Shown here one piece after another: positions 39,146 through 48,012 of a stretch of DNA of 64,000 nt. A program made the translations under genes and the position numbers. This stretch comes from Corynebacterium accolens (GTDB taxonomy: Bacteria > Actinomycetota > Actinomycetes > Mycobacteriales > Mycobacteriaceae). How positions within the stretch are numbered: the first letter of the stretch is position 1; every line of letters starts with the position of its first letter. The stretch covers positions 496,001-560,000 of the forward strand of contig NZ_CP046605.1 of NCBI RefSeq assembly GCF_023520795.1. The letters are read 5' to 3'. The notes under the pieces were generated by a model. That model was not told where the DNA came from and did no database searches. It worked only from the letters and a program-made list of their open reading frames with translations.

Positions 39146-42100
39146 GTGAAATTTAATGGTGGAAAGGCGCTGCCGTGGTCGCGTTTAGAAAGGATACTAT
39201 CTGGCAAGGACACTGCCGCGCCCGTCGCCGTACATCACCTCGGTGGCGGCGATGAGTCTGTCCAGCGTTGGCACTCCGCCGTGCCCTTTGCGGAGCTGCA
39301 CGCGGTAAGCTCTTATAGCTTTCTCGACGGTGCCGCCGAGCCGGAAGAACTGGTCGCCCGCGCCCTAGAGCTTGGCCTCGAGGGGTTGGCCGTTGTGGAT
39401 CGGGATGGCTTCTACGGCCTGATGAAATTCGCGGAAGCCGCAGCTAAGGCCGGACTTCCGGCCATGTATGGCGCGGAGCTTTCCCTTGCGGAGGCCCCAG
39501 TGACCGTGCTGGCGCGCACGCCGGAAGGCTATCGCCGCCTCTCGCGCCTTATCGCCCGTGCACGGATGGATGCCGGGGAGAAGGGGAGTGTCGCGTACCC
39601 GCCCCTAGACGCCGTGGCGCGCGAGCTGGAGGAAGAGTGCTTTTTCCTGCTGGGGTGGGAGGCTATACAAAAAATCGATCACGTTCTCGAAAGAATAAAA
39701 ATAGACAGCATAGTTCTCGAATATGCGTGCACAATGTCTCCCGAAGATGCGGATCACCACGGTTTTCTGGATAAGTACAATAATCTCCGCGCCATCGCAA
39801 CCGCTCGACCTGCGGCAGCAACGCGCGACCAGGTAAGGCTCGCCGCCGCTAAACGCGCCTTGGCGCACCGTCAATCCTTAGAGGAAGCCGCACCGGATGC
39901 CCACCCGATGGGCGCAGGCTGGATGCGCTCCGGCGAGCAGATGGCCCAGTTGCTTCCCGGCCGGCCCGAGCTTATCGCCGAAACCGTGCACCTTGCCCGC
40001 GAGTGCTCCTTTACCTGGGGTGCCCTTGCGCCCAACCTGCCGGACTTTGTCGTCCCAGAGGGGCACACCGAGATGAGCTGGCTCGAACACGAGGTGTGGC
40101 GGCGCGGTAAAAAGCGCTACGCCTCGCGCCCGCCCGAAATACAGGCCAGGGCGAAAAAGCAGATGCGGCACGAGCTGGGCATCATCAAGCAGCTGGGCTT
40201 TCCGGGCTACTTCCTCATCGTCTGCGACCTGGTGGATTTTTGCCGCCAGGAAAATATCCTGTGCCAGGGGCGCGGCTCGGCAGCCAATTCCGCCGTCTGC
40301 TTCGCGCTGGGCATTACCAACGCCGAGCCCATTTCCGCGCAGCTGCTCTTCGAGCGCTTCCTGTCGCCGGATCGCGATGGCCCGCCCGATATCGACATCG
40401 ACATCGAATCCGGCCGGCGCGAGGAGGTCATCCAATACGTCTATCGCACCCACGGCCGCGACCGCGCCGCACAGGTGGCTAACGTCATTACCTACCGCCG
40501 CAAGGGTGCTACCCGCGACGCCGCCCGCGCGCTGGGCTACCCGCAGGGCTCGGCCGATGCGTGGTCGAAGGGCATAGCCGAGCTGCCTGCCGATGTCTCC
40601 TTACTCGCCGAGCAATTCCTCGACCAGCCGCGCCACCTCGGCATCCACTCCGGCGGCATGGTCTTATGCGACCGGCCAATCGCGGACGTGGTGCCGATGG
40701 AATGGGCCCGCATGGAAGGCCGCTCCGTGCTGCAGTGGGATAAGGACGATTGCGCCGCCGCCGGGCTGGTGAAATTCGATCTGCTTGGCCTCGGCATGCT
40801 GGAGGCGCTGCACCACATGATCGATGCCGTGCGCGCCACCACCGGCCGTGAGGTGCGCCTGTGGGAGCTCGACTTAGCCGAGCCCGCGGTCTACGACATG
40901 CTCTGCCGCGCCGATGCCGTCGGCGTCTTCCAGGTGGAGTCCCGCGCGCAGTTGGCCACGCTGCCGCGGCTCAAACCGCGCTGCTTCTTCGACCTCGTGG
41001 TGGAGGTCGCTCTCATCCGCCCCGGCCCCATCCAGGGCGGTTCCGTGCACCCCTACCTGCGCCGGCGCGATGGCCTCGAGCCCGTGACCTATGACCACCC
41101 GGTGCTGGAGAAATCGCTGGGCAAGACCCTGGGCATCCCGCTTTTCCAAGAGCAGCTGATGCAGATTGCGGTGGATGCCGCCGGTTTTACCGGCGCCGAG
41201 GCCGATGACCTGCGCCGCGCCATGGGTTCGAAGCGCTCGCCGGCCAAGATGGCCGCGCTGCGCAGCCGCTTTTTCGAGGGCCTGCGCGCCACCAACGGCA
41301 TCGACGGCGAGGTCGCGGAGAAGCTCTGGGCCAAGATCACCGCCTTTGCCGCCTACGGTTTCCCGGAATCGCACTCGCAGTCATTCGCCTCGCTGGTGTA
41401 TTTTTCCGCGTGGTTCAAGCACCACTACCCGGCGGAGTTCTGCGTGGGCTTGTTGCGCGCGCAGCCCATGGGCTTTTATTCGCCGCAGTCGCTCATTCAG
41501 GACGCCCGGCGCCACGGCGTGCGCGTGCTGCCGCTGAGCATCAACGACTCCGGCGCGCAGGCCAGGGCGCTGCCCACCGGCGAGATCCGGTTGGGCCTCA
41601 ACCTCATCAAGGGGCTGGGGGATAAGGCCGCCGAGCGCGTGGAGGCCGCCGCGCCCTTTAGCAGCGTCTCCGATCTGTCGCGCCGGGCGGATCTCAGCGT
41701 GGAGCAGGTGGAGGCGCTGGCCACGGCGGGGGCGCTGGAGTGCTTGGGGTTGGAGCGTCGCCAAGCGCTTTGGCAGGCTGGCGTCGCCGCCACCGAGCGC
41801 GAGGGCATGTTGCCCGGTACCTCTGCGCTCGCCTCGCCGCACCTGCCCGGCATGTCGGCCTTCGAGCTGATGGCTACCGATGTCGCCGCCACCGGCGTCA
41901 CCCACGATAAGCAGCCTATGGAGTTAGTTAGGGCCGCGCTTGGCGATGTCCTGCCTTCCTCCCACCTTCCCCACGTCCCCGATGGCACCCGCGTGCGCAT
42001 CGCCGGCATCATTACGCACCGCCAGCGCCCGCGCACCGCCTCCGGCCTGACCTTTTTGGGCGTGGAGGACGAGACCGGCCTGATGAATGTGATGGTCTCG

Positions 42101-42265
42101 CCCGGGCTGTGGTCCCGGCAGAAGGTGCTCGCCCGTACCGCCCGCGCCCTTATCATCCGCGGCATCGTGCAAAATGCCACCGGCGCGGTAAGCGTGGTTG
42201 CAGACAAGCTCGAGCCGCTGGATTTTGGCGATTTCCTCTCGCGCGGCTCCCGCGATTTCCGTTAG
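39146..42265 (+). CDS. dnaE2: Error-prone DNA polymerase III alpha subunit DnaE2
   Basis: 1039 residues. PHP domain from ELHAVSSYSFLDG near residue 50. Polymerase palm has QGRGSAANSAVCFALGIT near 370 and the catalytic DGPPDIDIDIES near 412. Helix-hairpin-helix and OB folds lie in the C-terminal part. Shorter than DnaE1, as expected for DnaE2. It performs damage-induced mutagenic synthesis with ImuA/ImuB. GTG 39146 is set by the -10 at 7 nt. A stretch encoding about residues 170-218 is much richer in A+T than the rest (see findings). Confidence 0.95.
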   Translation: MKFNGGKALPWSRLERILSGKDTAAPVAVHHLGGGDESVQRWHSAVPFAELHAVSSYSFLDGAAEPEELVARALELGLEGLAVVDRDGFYGLMKFAEAAAKAGLPAMYGAELSLAEAPVTVLARTPEGYRRLSRLIARARMDAGEKGSVAYPPLDAVARELEEECFFLLGWEAIQKIDHVLERIKIDSIVLEYACTMSPEDADHHGFLDKYNNLRAIATARPAAATRDQVRLAAAKRALAHRQSLEEAAPDAHPMGAGWMRSGEQMAQLLPGRPELIAETVHLARECSFTWGALAPNLPDFVVPEGHTEMSWLEHEVWRRGKKRYASRPPEIQARAKKQMRHELGIIKQLGFPGYFLIVCDLVDFCRQENILCQGRGSAANSAVCFALGITNAEPISAQLLFERFLSPDRDGPPDIDIDIESGRREEVIQYVYRTHGRDRAAQVANVITYRRKGATRDAARALGYPQGSADAWSKGIAELPADVSLLAEQFLDQPRHLGIHSGGMVLCDRPIADVVPMEWARMEGRSVLQWDKDDCAAAGLVKFDLLGLGMLEALHHMIDAVRATTGREVRLWELDLAEPAVYDMLCRADAVGVFQVESRAQLATLPRLKPRCFFDLVVEVALIRPGPIQGGSVHPYLRRRDGLEPVTYDHPVLEKSLGKTLGIPLFQEQLMQIAVDAAGFTGAEADDLRRAMGSKRSPAKMAALRSRFFEGLRATNGIDGEVAEKLWAKITAFAAYGFPESHSQSFASLVYFSAWFKHHYPAEFCVGLLRAQPMGFYSPQSLIQDARRHGVRVLPLSINDSGAQARALPTGEIRLGLNLIKGLGDKAAERVEAAAPFSSVSDLSRRADLSVEQVEALATAGALECLGLERRQALWQAGVAATEREGMLPGTSALASPHLPGMSAFELMATDVAATGVTHDKQPMELVRAALGDVLPSSHLPHVPDGTRVRIAGIITHRQRPRTASGLTFLGVEDETGLMNVMVSPGLWSRQKVLARTARALIIRGIVQNATGAVSVVADKLEPLDFGDFLSRGSRDFR

Positions 42266-42311
42266 TTTTCTCCGCATCGAAGCCCAAAAGCGGTGGCTAG
42301 GCCGAGAAAAC
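42265..42311. terminator. Possible terminator after dnaE2
   Basis: GTTTTCTC (42265-42272) pairs with GAGAAAAC (42304-42311); an inner AGCC/GGCT pairing strengthens it. Confidence 0.4.
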
Positions 42312-42429
42312 ATCGCCGGCTAGTACTAAGCGCCTGCGGTGAGTTAGTTATCCATTAGGAGTTCTTCCTATAGATTTCCGTGGACATAGGTCAAAGTTCT
42401 GCATAAACCCAACACTCTGACAAGGTTTT

Positions 42430-42648
42430 CTATTCCACTTCGAAAATATCGCCCGGCTGGCAGTCCAGCGCCGCACACAGTGCCGCAAGGGTGTTAAAGC
42501 GCACGGCCTTGGCGCGATTATTCTTCAGGACGGACAGGTTAACTGGGGTGATGCCCACCTCTTTGGCGAGCGCCGCTCCGGTAATACCGCGCTCCTCCAT
42601 TATCCGGTCGAGGTGGCAGATCACCTGGGGTTCTTGCTCCTCAGACAA
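42430..42648 (-). CDS. Cro/XRE-type HTH regulator (YozG-like)
   Basis: 72 residues from TTG 42648, or 64 from GTG 42624. Compact HTH: ICHLDRIMEERGITGAALAKEVGITPVNLSVLKNN, with LCAALDCQPGDIFEVE at the end. YozG-type regulators pair with DUF2975 membrane proteins, as here, where the genes overlap by 8 nt. Probably autoregulates from the palindrome at 43236-43252. The start is uncertain because both codons are weak; the TTG allows coupling to the upstream stop. Confidence 0.8.
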   Translation of the reverse strand: MSEEQEPQVICHLDRIMEERGITGAALAKEVGITPVNLSVLKNNRAKAVRFNTLAALCAALDCQPGDIFEVE

Positions 42649-43189
42649 GGCCTTCAACCTCCTCTTCGAGCTTACTGCCGCGCTTGATGGCAACTGAGAA
42701 GAGCTGGAGGGTGCAGACAAAAAGGTAGGGCAGTGCAAGCTCGCCTAGTGAGGATCCGCTCTGGTTGGCCCACCAGTCAATGTCGAGCTGCGAGGAAGCC
42801 CAGTTATTGCCCATACCTTCGAGTGGGAAGCGTCCGATAAACCAGACAAGGATTCCGATGGTCATTCCGTTAAGAAAGCGGATGTTTTTCGTATTGAAAA
42901 CCTGCCCACGAAGCATTGGTTTGACCAAGCGGTAGGCAAAGAACGCGATAATCAAGATTCCTGCAATCTTGACGACGAGCCCCGCAGTGAGCATCCAGAA
43001 TGGCCCGCCGTCGAGGTTGTGCTTGCTTAGGCCTTCCGGGACGGCCGCGCTCAGTGCGGTGGAAAAGCGTCCGGTGACAAGGTCGCGCAGGTAGGTGGGG
43101 CCGAGGATGATAATGGTGAACAGGCAGAGGGTGGCCGCCGCGGTAATTTCGCGGCGCTCAGTTTGGGAGGTGGGTTGCGGGGTGGTCAT
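42641..43189 (-). CDS. DUF2975 membrane protein
   Basis: 182 residues from ATG 43189 with AAAGGA upstream. Four membrane helices (about 15-35, 60-85, 105-125, 150-170). The DUF2975/YozG pair is widely distributed and thought to be a membrane-protein/regulator unit; function unknown. Residues between helices 1 and 2 and between 3 and 4 face outside. Confidence 0.8.
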   Translation of the reverse strand: MTTPQPTSQTERREITAAATLCLFTIIILGPTYLRDLVTGRFSTALSAAVPEGLSKHNLDGGPFWMLTAGLVVKIAGILIIAFFAYRLVKPMLRGQVFNTKNIRFLNGMTIGILVWFIGRFPLEGMGNNWASSQLDIDWWANQSGSSLGELALPYLFVCTLQLFSVAIKRGSKLEEEVEGLV

Positions 43190-43235
43190 GACAATCCTTT
43201 CCGTCGATTCCTTATCGACTTTCGATGTTGTCGTA

Positions 43236-43252
43236 ATTCGATAATATTGAAT
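43236..43252. promoter_or_regulatory. AT-rich palindrome upstream of the DUF2975/XRE operon
   Basis: ATTCGATAATATTGAAT, a 17-bp near-perfect dyad in the 112-bp divergent gap. CGATA/TATCG repeats lie close by at 43214 and 43255. A likely operator for the XRE protein. Confidence 0.45.
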
Positions 43253-43301
43253 AACGATAAGTTGCATAAGCGCGCGAGTCCGATTGCTACAGTCAGTAGC
43301 T

Positions 43302-43763
43302 ATGAGCGAAGAAATGAACCCCGTCTCGCCGCGTTTGGTGAAGGTGCGCTATATCCGTCACTTGGGCTGGACGGTTATTTCCGCCACGGCGGCCGCAGCG
43401 GCAGGGTACTGGTGGACCCCGTGGTTCTACTGGGCGGCGGGGCTCTTCGCCGTCCTCTTTTTCTGGCTGCTCTGGCTCATTCCGGCCCAGGTGCGCCGCA
43501 TGGGCTGGTGCGAAACCGACGATGAGCTGCTCATTACGCGCGGCAAGCTGTGGCATTCTTTCACCGTTGTGCCCTACGGCCGCATCCAGTTCGTGGACGT
43601 GTCCGCCGGCCCCCTCGAGCGCGCCTTCGGGCTCAAGGAACTGCAGCTGCACACCGCCTCCGCAACCACGGACGCCACGGTGAAGGGCTTGGACGCCCCG
43701 CTTGCCGATGCCCTCCGCACCCGCCTTACCCACCACGCCCGCGAACGGATGAGCGGGCTATGA
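43302..43763 (+). CDS. PH-domain (bPH_2/YdbS-like) membrane protein
   Basis: 153 residues from ATG 43302; TACAGT lies 8 nt upstream. Two membrane helices (about 25-45 and 50-68) are followed by the bPH_2 domain (about 75-150, DDELLITRGKLWHSFTVVPYGRIQFVDV). It overlaps the next gene by 4 nt; the YdbS-YdbT pair is conserved in Gram-positive bacteria. YdbST confers resistance to certain bacteriocins in Bacillus; a role here is unproven. Confidence 0.85.
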   Translation: MSEEMNPVSPRLVKVRYIRHLGWTVISATAAAAAGYWWTPWFYWAAGLFAVLFFWLLWLIPAQVRRMGWCETDDELLITRGKLWHSFTVVPYGRIQFVDVSAGPLERAFGLKELQLHTASATTDATVKGLDAPLADALRTRLTHHARERMSGL

Positions 43764-45064
43764 GTTACCACCGCGTCCACCGCTTGACCCCGCTGCTGCA
43801 GCTGTGGTCGGTCATCCTGGCCGTCATCGCGGCTTTTGCCTTAAACGTCAATATGGAGGCACTGCGCGGAATCTTTGCCTTCGTTACCGGCGAACACAGC
43901 GCCGCGGACCTGCGCGATATCGGCCTCGCCCTAGCCGGATTCATTGCAGTATGCGCGGTGGTTTGGCTCGTATCCGGCGTGTGGTGGCGCCAGATGGGCT
44001 ACCGGCTGGGCGAGGAGGAACTCACCTTGCGCCGCGGGGTTATTTCGAAGCAGCAGCGCACGGCGCGCTATGACCGCACGCAGGCGGTTGACGTCGTCGA
44101 GCCCGTTATCGCCCGGCTCTTCCGGCTCGCGGCAGTGCGCGTGGAAACGGCCGGCGGGCAGTCGTCCGCCATCGAAATCGCCTACCTGAAAAAGCGCGAT
44201 GCCGAGGCCCTGCGCGCCGAAATCCTCTCCCGCGTCCACGGCGAGCCGCACGCCGAGGAACCGGCTGAAGAACAGCCGGCCGAGGAAGAGGACAACGTCC
44301 TCATCCCCGAAATCCCCATCGCGCGTTCCCTGGCCGCAGCCGCCTTGCACGCGTCCACGATCGTCCTCCTTGCGGCCCTCGTCTTCCTCGTGGTCACGCC
44401 GATGTCCCTGACCATCACGCTGCCCATCCTTTTAGCCACCGTCCCGCGCGCCTGGAACGTGATTGACTCCTCGTGGCGCTATACCGCCAGCCTTGATGAT
44501 GGCGTGCTCAATATCACCTACGGCCTAGCCGATCGCCGCCGCCAAAACATCCGCCTCGAGCGCATCCACGCCGTCCAGGTCACCCAGCCGTTCCTGTGGC
44601 GGCCCTTCGGCTGGTACGAAACGCGCGTGTCGGTCGCCGGCTACGGTGGCACGGCCAGCGGCGAGGGATCGGGGTCGACGCGGATCGTGCCCGTCGGCAA
44701 GCGCGAGCAAGCCCGGCAATTCCTGCCCGCCGATGCCGCCCCGACCTACGCCTCGCCCGCGCGAGCCAAATGGGTCTCGCCCATCGATTACCGGCAGCAA
44801 ACCGTCGCGCTGGCCGGCGACTACGTCATCGTGCGCGCCGGCCGCTTCAACCGCCGCGTCCAAGCCATCGAGCTGCGCCACATCCAGGAACTCACCCTGC
44901 GCCGCGGCCCGATTTCCCAGCTATTCGGCCTAGCCACGGTGGAGCTCGATCTCGTACAGGGGCCCGTGAAGATGGCGGCGCGCAACCTCGCGCTTGTCGA
45001 TGCCCACGCGCTGCTTAACCGCCTGCGCTCCCGCGACCTGCCAGAACTTACACCGCTCCCTTAA
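43760..45064 (+). CDS. PH-domain (YdbT-like) membrane protein
   Basis: 434 residues from ATG 43760 (ATGA overlap). About four membrane helices in two pairs, with three bPH_2-like repeats (about 65-150, 235-310, 360-430; for example EEELTLRRGVISKQQRTARYDRTQAVDVVEP and QAIELRHIQELTLRRGPISQLFGLATVELD in parts). A Glu/Pro acidic insert at about 155-180 separates halves. The 3' end overlaps the convergent trmL by 17 nt. Confidence 0.85.
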   Translation: MSYHRVHRLTPLLQLWSVILAVIAAFALNVNMEALRGIFAFVTGEHSAADLRDIGLALAGFIAVCAVVWLVSGVWWRQMGYRLGEEELTLRRGVISKQQRTARYDRTQAVDVVEPVIARLFRLAAVRVETAGGQSSAIEIAYLKKRDAEALRAEILSRVHGEPHAEEPAEEQPAEEEDNVLIPEIPIARSLAAAALHASTIVLLAALVFLVVTPMSLTITLPILLATVPRAWNVIDSSWRYTASLDDGVLNITYGLADRRRQNIRLERIHAVQVTQPFLWRPFGWYETRVSVAGYGGTASGEGSGSTRIVPVGKREQARQFLPADAAPTYASPARAKWVSPIDYRQQTVALAGDYVIVRAGRFNRRVQAIELRHIQELTLRRGPISQLFGLATVELDLVQGPVKMAARNLALVDAHALLNRLRSRDLPELTPLP

Positions 45065-45518
45065 ACCCCAGCTGACGCCAGGCCTCAAAGACCGCGGTTG
45101 ATGCGGAGTTGGAGAGGTTCATCGAGCGCCTGGCCGGGACCATCGGAATGCGCACCTGATCGGTGATGCGCGGATGGTTGACATGCTCATCCGGCAGACC
45201 GGTCGGCTCCGTGCCGAAGAGCAGAACGTCGCCGTCCTGGTACTCCACGTCTGTAAACCACTTATCCGTATGCGTGGTAAACGCGAAAACGCGCGCGCCG
45301 GGCAGCGCCTCCATGCACGCGTCGAAATCCTTATGAATCTGCACATCTGCCAGGTCGTGATAGTCCAACCCGGCGCGCTTTAGGTGCTTATCGTCAAAGT
45401 TAAACCCCAGCGGCTCAATCAGGTGCAGGCTCGCGCCCGTTACCGCAGCGGTGCGAATGGCATTGCCGGTATTGGTGGGAATGACGGGATTATCAAAGAC
45501 GATGTGCAGCTGGCTCAT
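45048..45518 (-). CDS. trmL: tRNA (cytidine(34)-2'-O)-methyltransferase TrmL
   Basis: 156 residues, SPOUT methyltransferase. N-terminal [27 protein letters not shown]-knot motifs [13 protein letters not shown] near 100 and [28 protein letters not shown] at the end in parts. It 2'-O-methylates the wobble base of tRNA-Leu. TAGACT ends 6 nt before ATG 45518. Divergent from folD with only 23 bp between starts. Confidence 0.93.
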   Translation of the reverse strand: MSQLHIVFDNPVIPTNTGNAIRTAAVTGASLHLIEPLGFNFDDKHLKRAGLDYHDLADVQIHKDFDACMEALPGARVFAFTTHTDKWFTDVEYQDGDVLLFGTEPTGLPDEHVNHPRITDQVRIPMVPARRSMNLSNSASTAVFEAWRQLGFKGAV

Positions 45519-45541
45519 GCCTTCAGTCTAGGATGGGGGCT
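45519..45541. promoter_or_regulatory. 23-bp divergent promoter with overlapping -10 elements (trmL / folD)
   Basis: Minus-strand TAGACT (45525-45530) and plus-strand TAGGAT (45529-45534) share a palindromic core. They stand 6 and 7 nt from the two ATGs. Any -35 contact must lie within the opposite gene. Confidence 0.6.
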
Positions 45542-46390
45542 ATGAGCGCTACCAAACTAGATGGCACCTTGTACCGTGACGAGATTTTTGCGGACCTCGC
45601 CGAGCGCGTGGCCGCCCTGAAAGACAAGGGGATAACCCCTGGCCTGGCCACCGTTCTGGTGGGCGAGGACCCAGGCTCCCAGTCCTATGTAAAGATGAAG
45701 CACCGCGATTGCGAAAAGTTGGGTATTAATTCCATCCGCAAGGACCTGCCGGCGGATATTTCGCAGGAGGAGCTCGAGGCGGTCATCGATGAGCTCAATG
45801 CCGATGACGCCTGCACCGGCTACATCGTCCAGCTCCCGTTGCCCAAGCACCTGGATGAAAACGCCATTCTCGAGCGCATCGATCCCGAAAAAGACGCCGA
45901 TGGCCTCCACCCGGTCAATCTGGGCAAGCTCGTGCTTAACGAGGAAGCCCCGCTGCCGTGCACCCCGAATGGCTGCCTGCACCTGCTGCGCCGCTTCGGC
46001 GTGGAGCTGAACGGTGCCAAGACCGTCGTCATCGGCCGCGGCGTGACCGTTGGTCGCCCCATTGGCCTGATGCTGACCCGCCGCAGCGAGAACTCCACCG
46101 TTACCCTGTGCCACACCGGCACGAAGGACCTCGCCGCCGAGACCCGTGAAGCCGATATCGTCATCGCCGCTGCCGGCCAGCCGCACATGCTCACCGCGGA
46201 CATGATTAAGGAAGGCGCCGCGCTTCTCGATGTCGGCGTGTCCCGCGTCGACGGCAAGCTCACCGGCGATATCGCCCCCGACTGCTGGGATAAGGCCGGG
46301 TACGTCTCGCCCAACCCAGGCGGCGTCGGACCGCTCACGCGCGCCTTCTTGGTACGCAACATCGTTGAGCGCGCGGAAAAACTGGCGTGA
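45542..46390 (+). CDS. folD: Bifunctional methylene-THF dehydrogenase / cyclohydrolase FolD
   Basis: 282 residues from ATG 45542, set by TAGGAT at 7 nt. Catalytic Tyr-Lys in [19 protein letters not shown] near residues 48-60, [10 protein letters not shown] near 95, [14 protein letters not shown] near 165 for NADP binding, and the C-terminal [14 protein letters not shown]. It interconverts C1-tetrahydrofolates for purine, thymidylate and methionine synthesis. Overlaps the DUF3017 gene by 4 nt. Confidence 0.97.
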   Translation: MSATKLDGTLYRDEIFADLAERVAALKDKGITPGLATVLVGEDPGSQSYVKMKHRDCEKLGINSIRKDLPADISQEELEAVIDELNADDACTGYIVQLPLPKHLDENAILERIDPEKDADGLHPVNLGKLVLNEEAPLPCTPNGCLHLLRRFGVELNGAKTVVIGRGVTVGRPIGLMLTRRSENSTVTLCHTGTKDLAAETREADIVIAAAGQPHMLTADMIKEGAALLDVGVSRVDGKLTGDIAPDCWDKAGYVSPNPGGVGPLTRAFLVRNIVERAEKLA

Positions 46391-46701
46391 ATTTAGACAA
46401 TCCCCACGACGCGCACCTGACACCGTCCCCGCTGCCTGCCTCCGCGCAGTGGGTGGCCATCGGGCTCTTCATCGCCGGGGTAGCCTTGTCCGGCGGCTAC
46501 GCCATTTTCGAGTATTGGCGCAGGGCTACCTTCTTGCTCGGGCTTGCGCTGCTGTGGCTGACGGTGGTGCGCCTGACGTGCGATTCGAGCCGCGTCGGCG
46601 TGCTGGCGGTGCGCTCGCGCCGCTTCGATGCCACGTTTACCGGCGTCATCGGCGCGCTGATGGCCTTTCTCGCCTACTCCGTGGACGCGCTGGGCAGTTA
46701 G
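46387..46701 (+). CDS. DUF3017 membrane protein
   Basis: 104 residues, GTG start overlapping the folD stop (GTGA). Three membrane helices (about 22-42, 46-62, 78-98) and an Arg-rich loop ([13 protein letters not shown]). The folD-DUF3017 pair is conserved in Actinobacteria; function unknown. Confidence 0.85.
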   Translation: MNLDNPHDAHLTPSPLPASAQWVAIGLFIAGVALSGGYAIFEYWRRATFLLGLALLWLTVVRLTCDSSRVGVLAVRSRRFDATFTGVIGALMAFLAYSVDALGS

Positions 46702-46803
46702 TTATCCACAGGTGATTGTTTCAGTATCACCAATCTGCGGCGTGTCGCGTGGTTATCCACAGCCGCAGCACACTTGGCCTCGCGCCCGCCGCTACCCGCG
46801 GTT

Positions 46804-46809
46804 TAGGCT
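46804..46809 (+). promoter_or_regulatory. -10 element TAGGCT of HNH gene copy 2
   Basis: Ends 7 nt before ATG 46817. Confidence 0.5.
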
Positions 46810-46816
46810 CGGGGCC

Positions 46817-47785
46817 ATGATTTCGGATTACCTCGCAGCAATCAACTCCCCGATGGCGCTCATCGGGGAGTGCGCCGGGCTATCCGAAGCCGAATTGATA
46901 GACCGCGGTTTCAGCGATAAAGAGGCCGCGGAATTCGCGCGCTTGGCGGATACGTACTTTGGCAGGACATCGTTTAGCGCCAAGCAGCGCGCCGCCCGCA
47001 CCACCGCGCTCCCGCTCGATGCGCTGAAAATCATTGAGGTGCACGCGCAGAAGCTGAAGACCCAGCGCGCGGCGTGGGCCCTGCGCGAGGAGCTGTGCCG
47101 ACTCAACGTTTCTACCAGCGAGATAGAAAAGCGCGCCCGCCGCCGCGTCAAGGAGGAACGCACCCAGAAGCGCGCGGAGGGCGTCCGGCTCACCCGCCGC
47201 ACCGATGACCTGTGGACGCTGACCATCACCGCGGAATCGGACTTGGTGGCCGAGATTAATAACCACGTCTCCACCGTGGACGATGCGCGCCGGGTCTTTG
47301 CAGAGGGCGCGGCTACCTCCACCATCACCACCAACGTGGTCCTGACCCTGGATGACATGGTGAAGGTCACCCACGGCGAGGACGAGGTCACCCTGCAGCT
47401 GACCAACGGCGCCACCATCACCGGTGCGCAGCTAGCGGAGCGCGCGCTTGCCGATGCCGGCCTCATCACCCTCATCCACCCCGTCACCGGCCCCGTGAAC
47501 CTGTACCACACGCGCCGTCTGGCCACCTGGAAGCAGCGACAGATGGCGATGGCGGAAAATCCTGTGTGCCCGTGGCCTGATTGCCATATCCCTGCCGATG
47601 AATGCCAGGTTCACCACCTGCAACCGTGGCTGCTCGGCGGCGAGATCAATGCTGAGAACCTGACCATCGCCTGCAAGTATCACAATGCCGTCAACGACGA
47701 TGACCCCAATGCCCCGCCCCGTCGTGGGCGCCTGGAGCGCCGCCCGCACGAAGGCATCGTGTGGCGCCCGCTCTGGGCCCGATAA
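46817..47785 (+). CDS. HNH endonuclease-domain protein, DUF222/13E12 type (copy 2)
   Basis: 322 residues from ATG 46817; earlier in-frame codons are dismissed because the -10 lies within them. Same plan as the copy at 30958-32022: helical DUF222-like region with a basic segment (EKRARRRVKEERTQKRAE, about 108-126). The C-terminal HNH has CPWPDCHIPADECQVHHL and LLGGEINAENLTIACKYHN. It is shorter than copy 1 mainly in the middle. Followed by a strong hairpin. Confidence 0.85.
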   Translation: MISDYLAAINSPMALIGECAGLSEAELIDRGFSDKEAAEFARLADTYFGRTSFSAKQRAARTTALPLDALKIIEVHAQKLKTQRAAWALREELCRLNVSTSEIEKRARRRVKEERTQKRAEGVRLTRRTDDLWTLTITAESDLVAEINNHVSTVDDARRVFAEGAATSTITTNVVLTLDDMVKVTHGEDEVTLQLTNGATITGAQLAERALADAGLITLIHPVTGPVNLYHTRRLATWKQRQMAMAENPVCPWPDCHIPADECQVHHLQPWLLGGEINAENLTIACKYHNAVNDDDPNAPPRRGRLERRPHEGIVWRPLWAR

Positions 47786-47790
47786 AGAAC

Positions 47791-47833
47791 ATCGCCGAAG
47801 CCAGCGCAGTAAATGCTGCGCCGCTTCGGCGAT
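47791..47833. terminator. Terminator of HNH gene copy 2
   Basis: ATCGCCGAAGC (47791-47801) pairs perfectly with GCTTCGGCGAT (47823-47833); CCTTGTAT follows. Confidence 0.75.
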
Positions 47834-48012
47834 CCTTGTATAAATTTCCTTGCCACCCAGCACGTCGCGCGGACCCCGCGACGACAAGCCATGCGTCAGG
47901 GTATGCCAGCTCGATGGCCACCTGCGCGCTGCTCATCTCAGCCCCGCCTGACCACTCGGCAACCGCAAGAAGTTGTGTCTGGGGCCGAGTGTCCGTGCGC
48001 AGGTGGGGATGG
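47834..48012 (-). other. Possible gene remnant between HNH copy 2 and metX
   Basis: On the minus strand one frame reads LAVAEWSGGAEMSSAQVAIELAYPDAW then WLVVAGSARR with ordinary codons and no stop, though it has no start signal and runs into the HNH terminator. I do not recognise the family. It may be a decayed gene end or chance. Confidence 0.3.
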
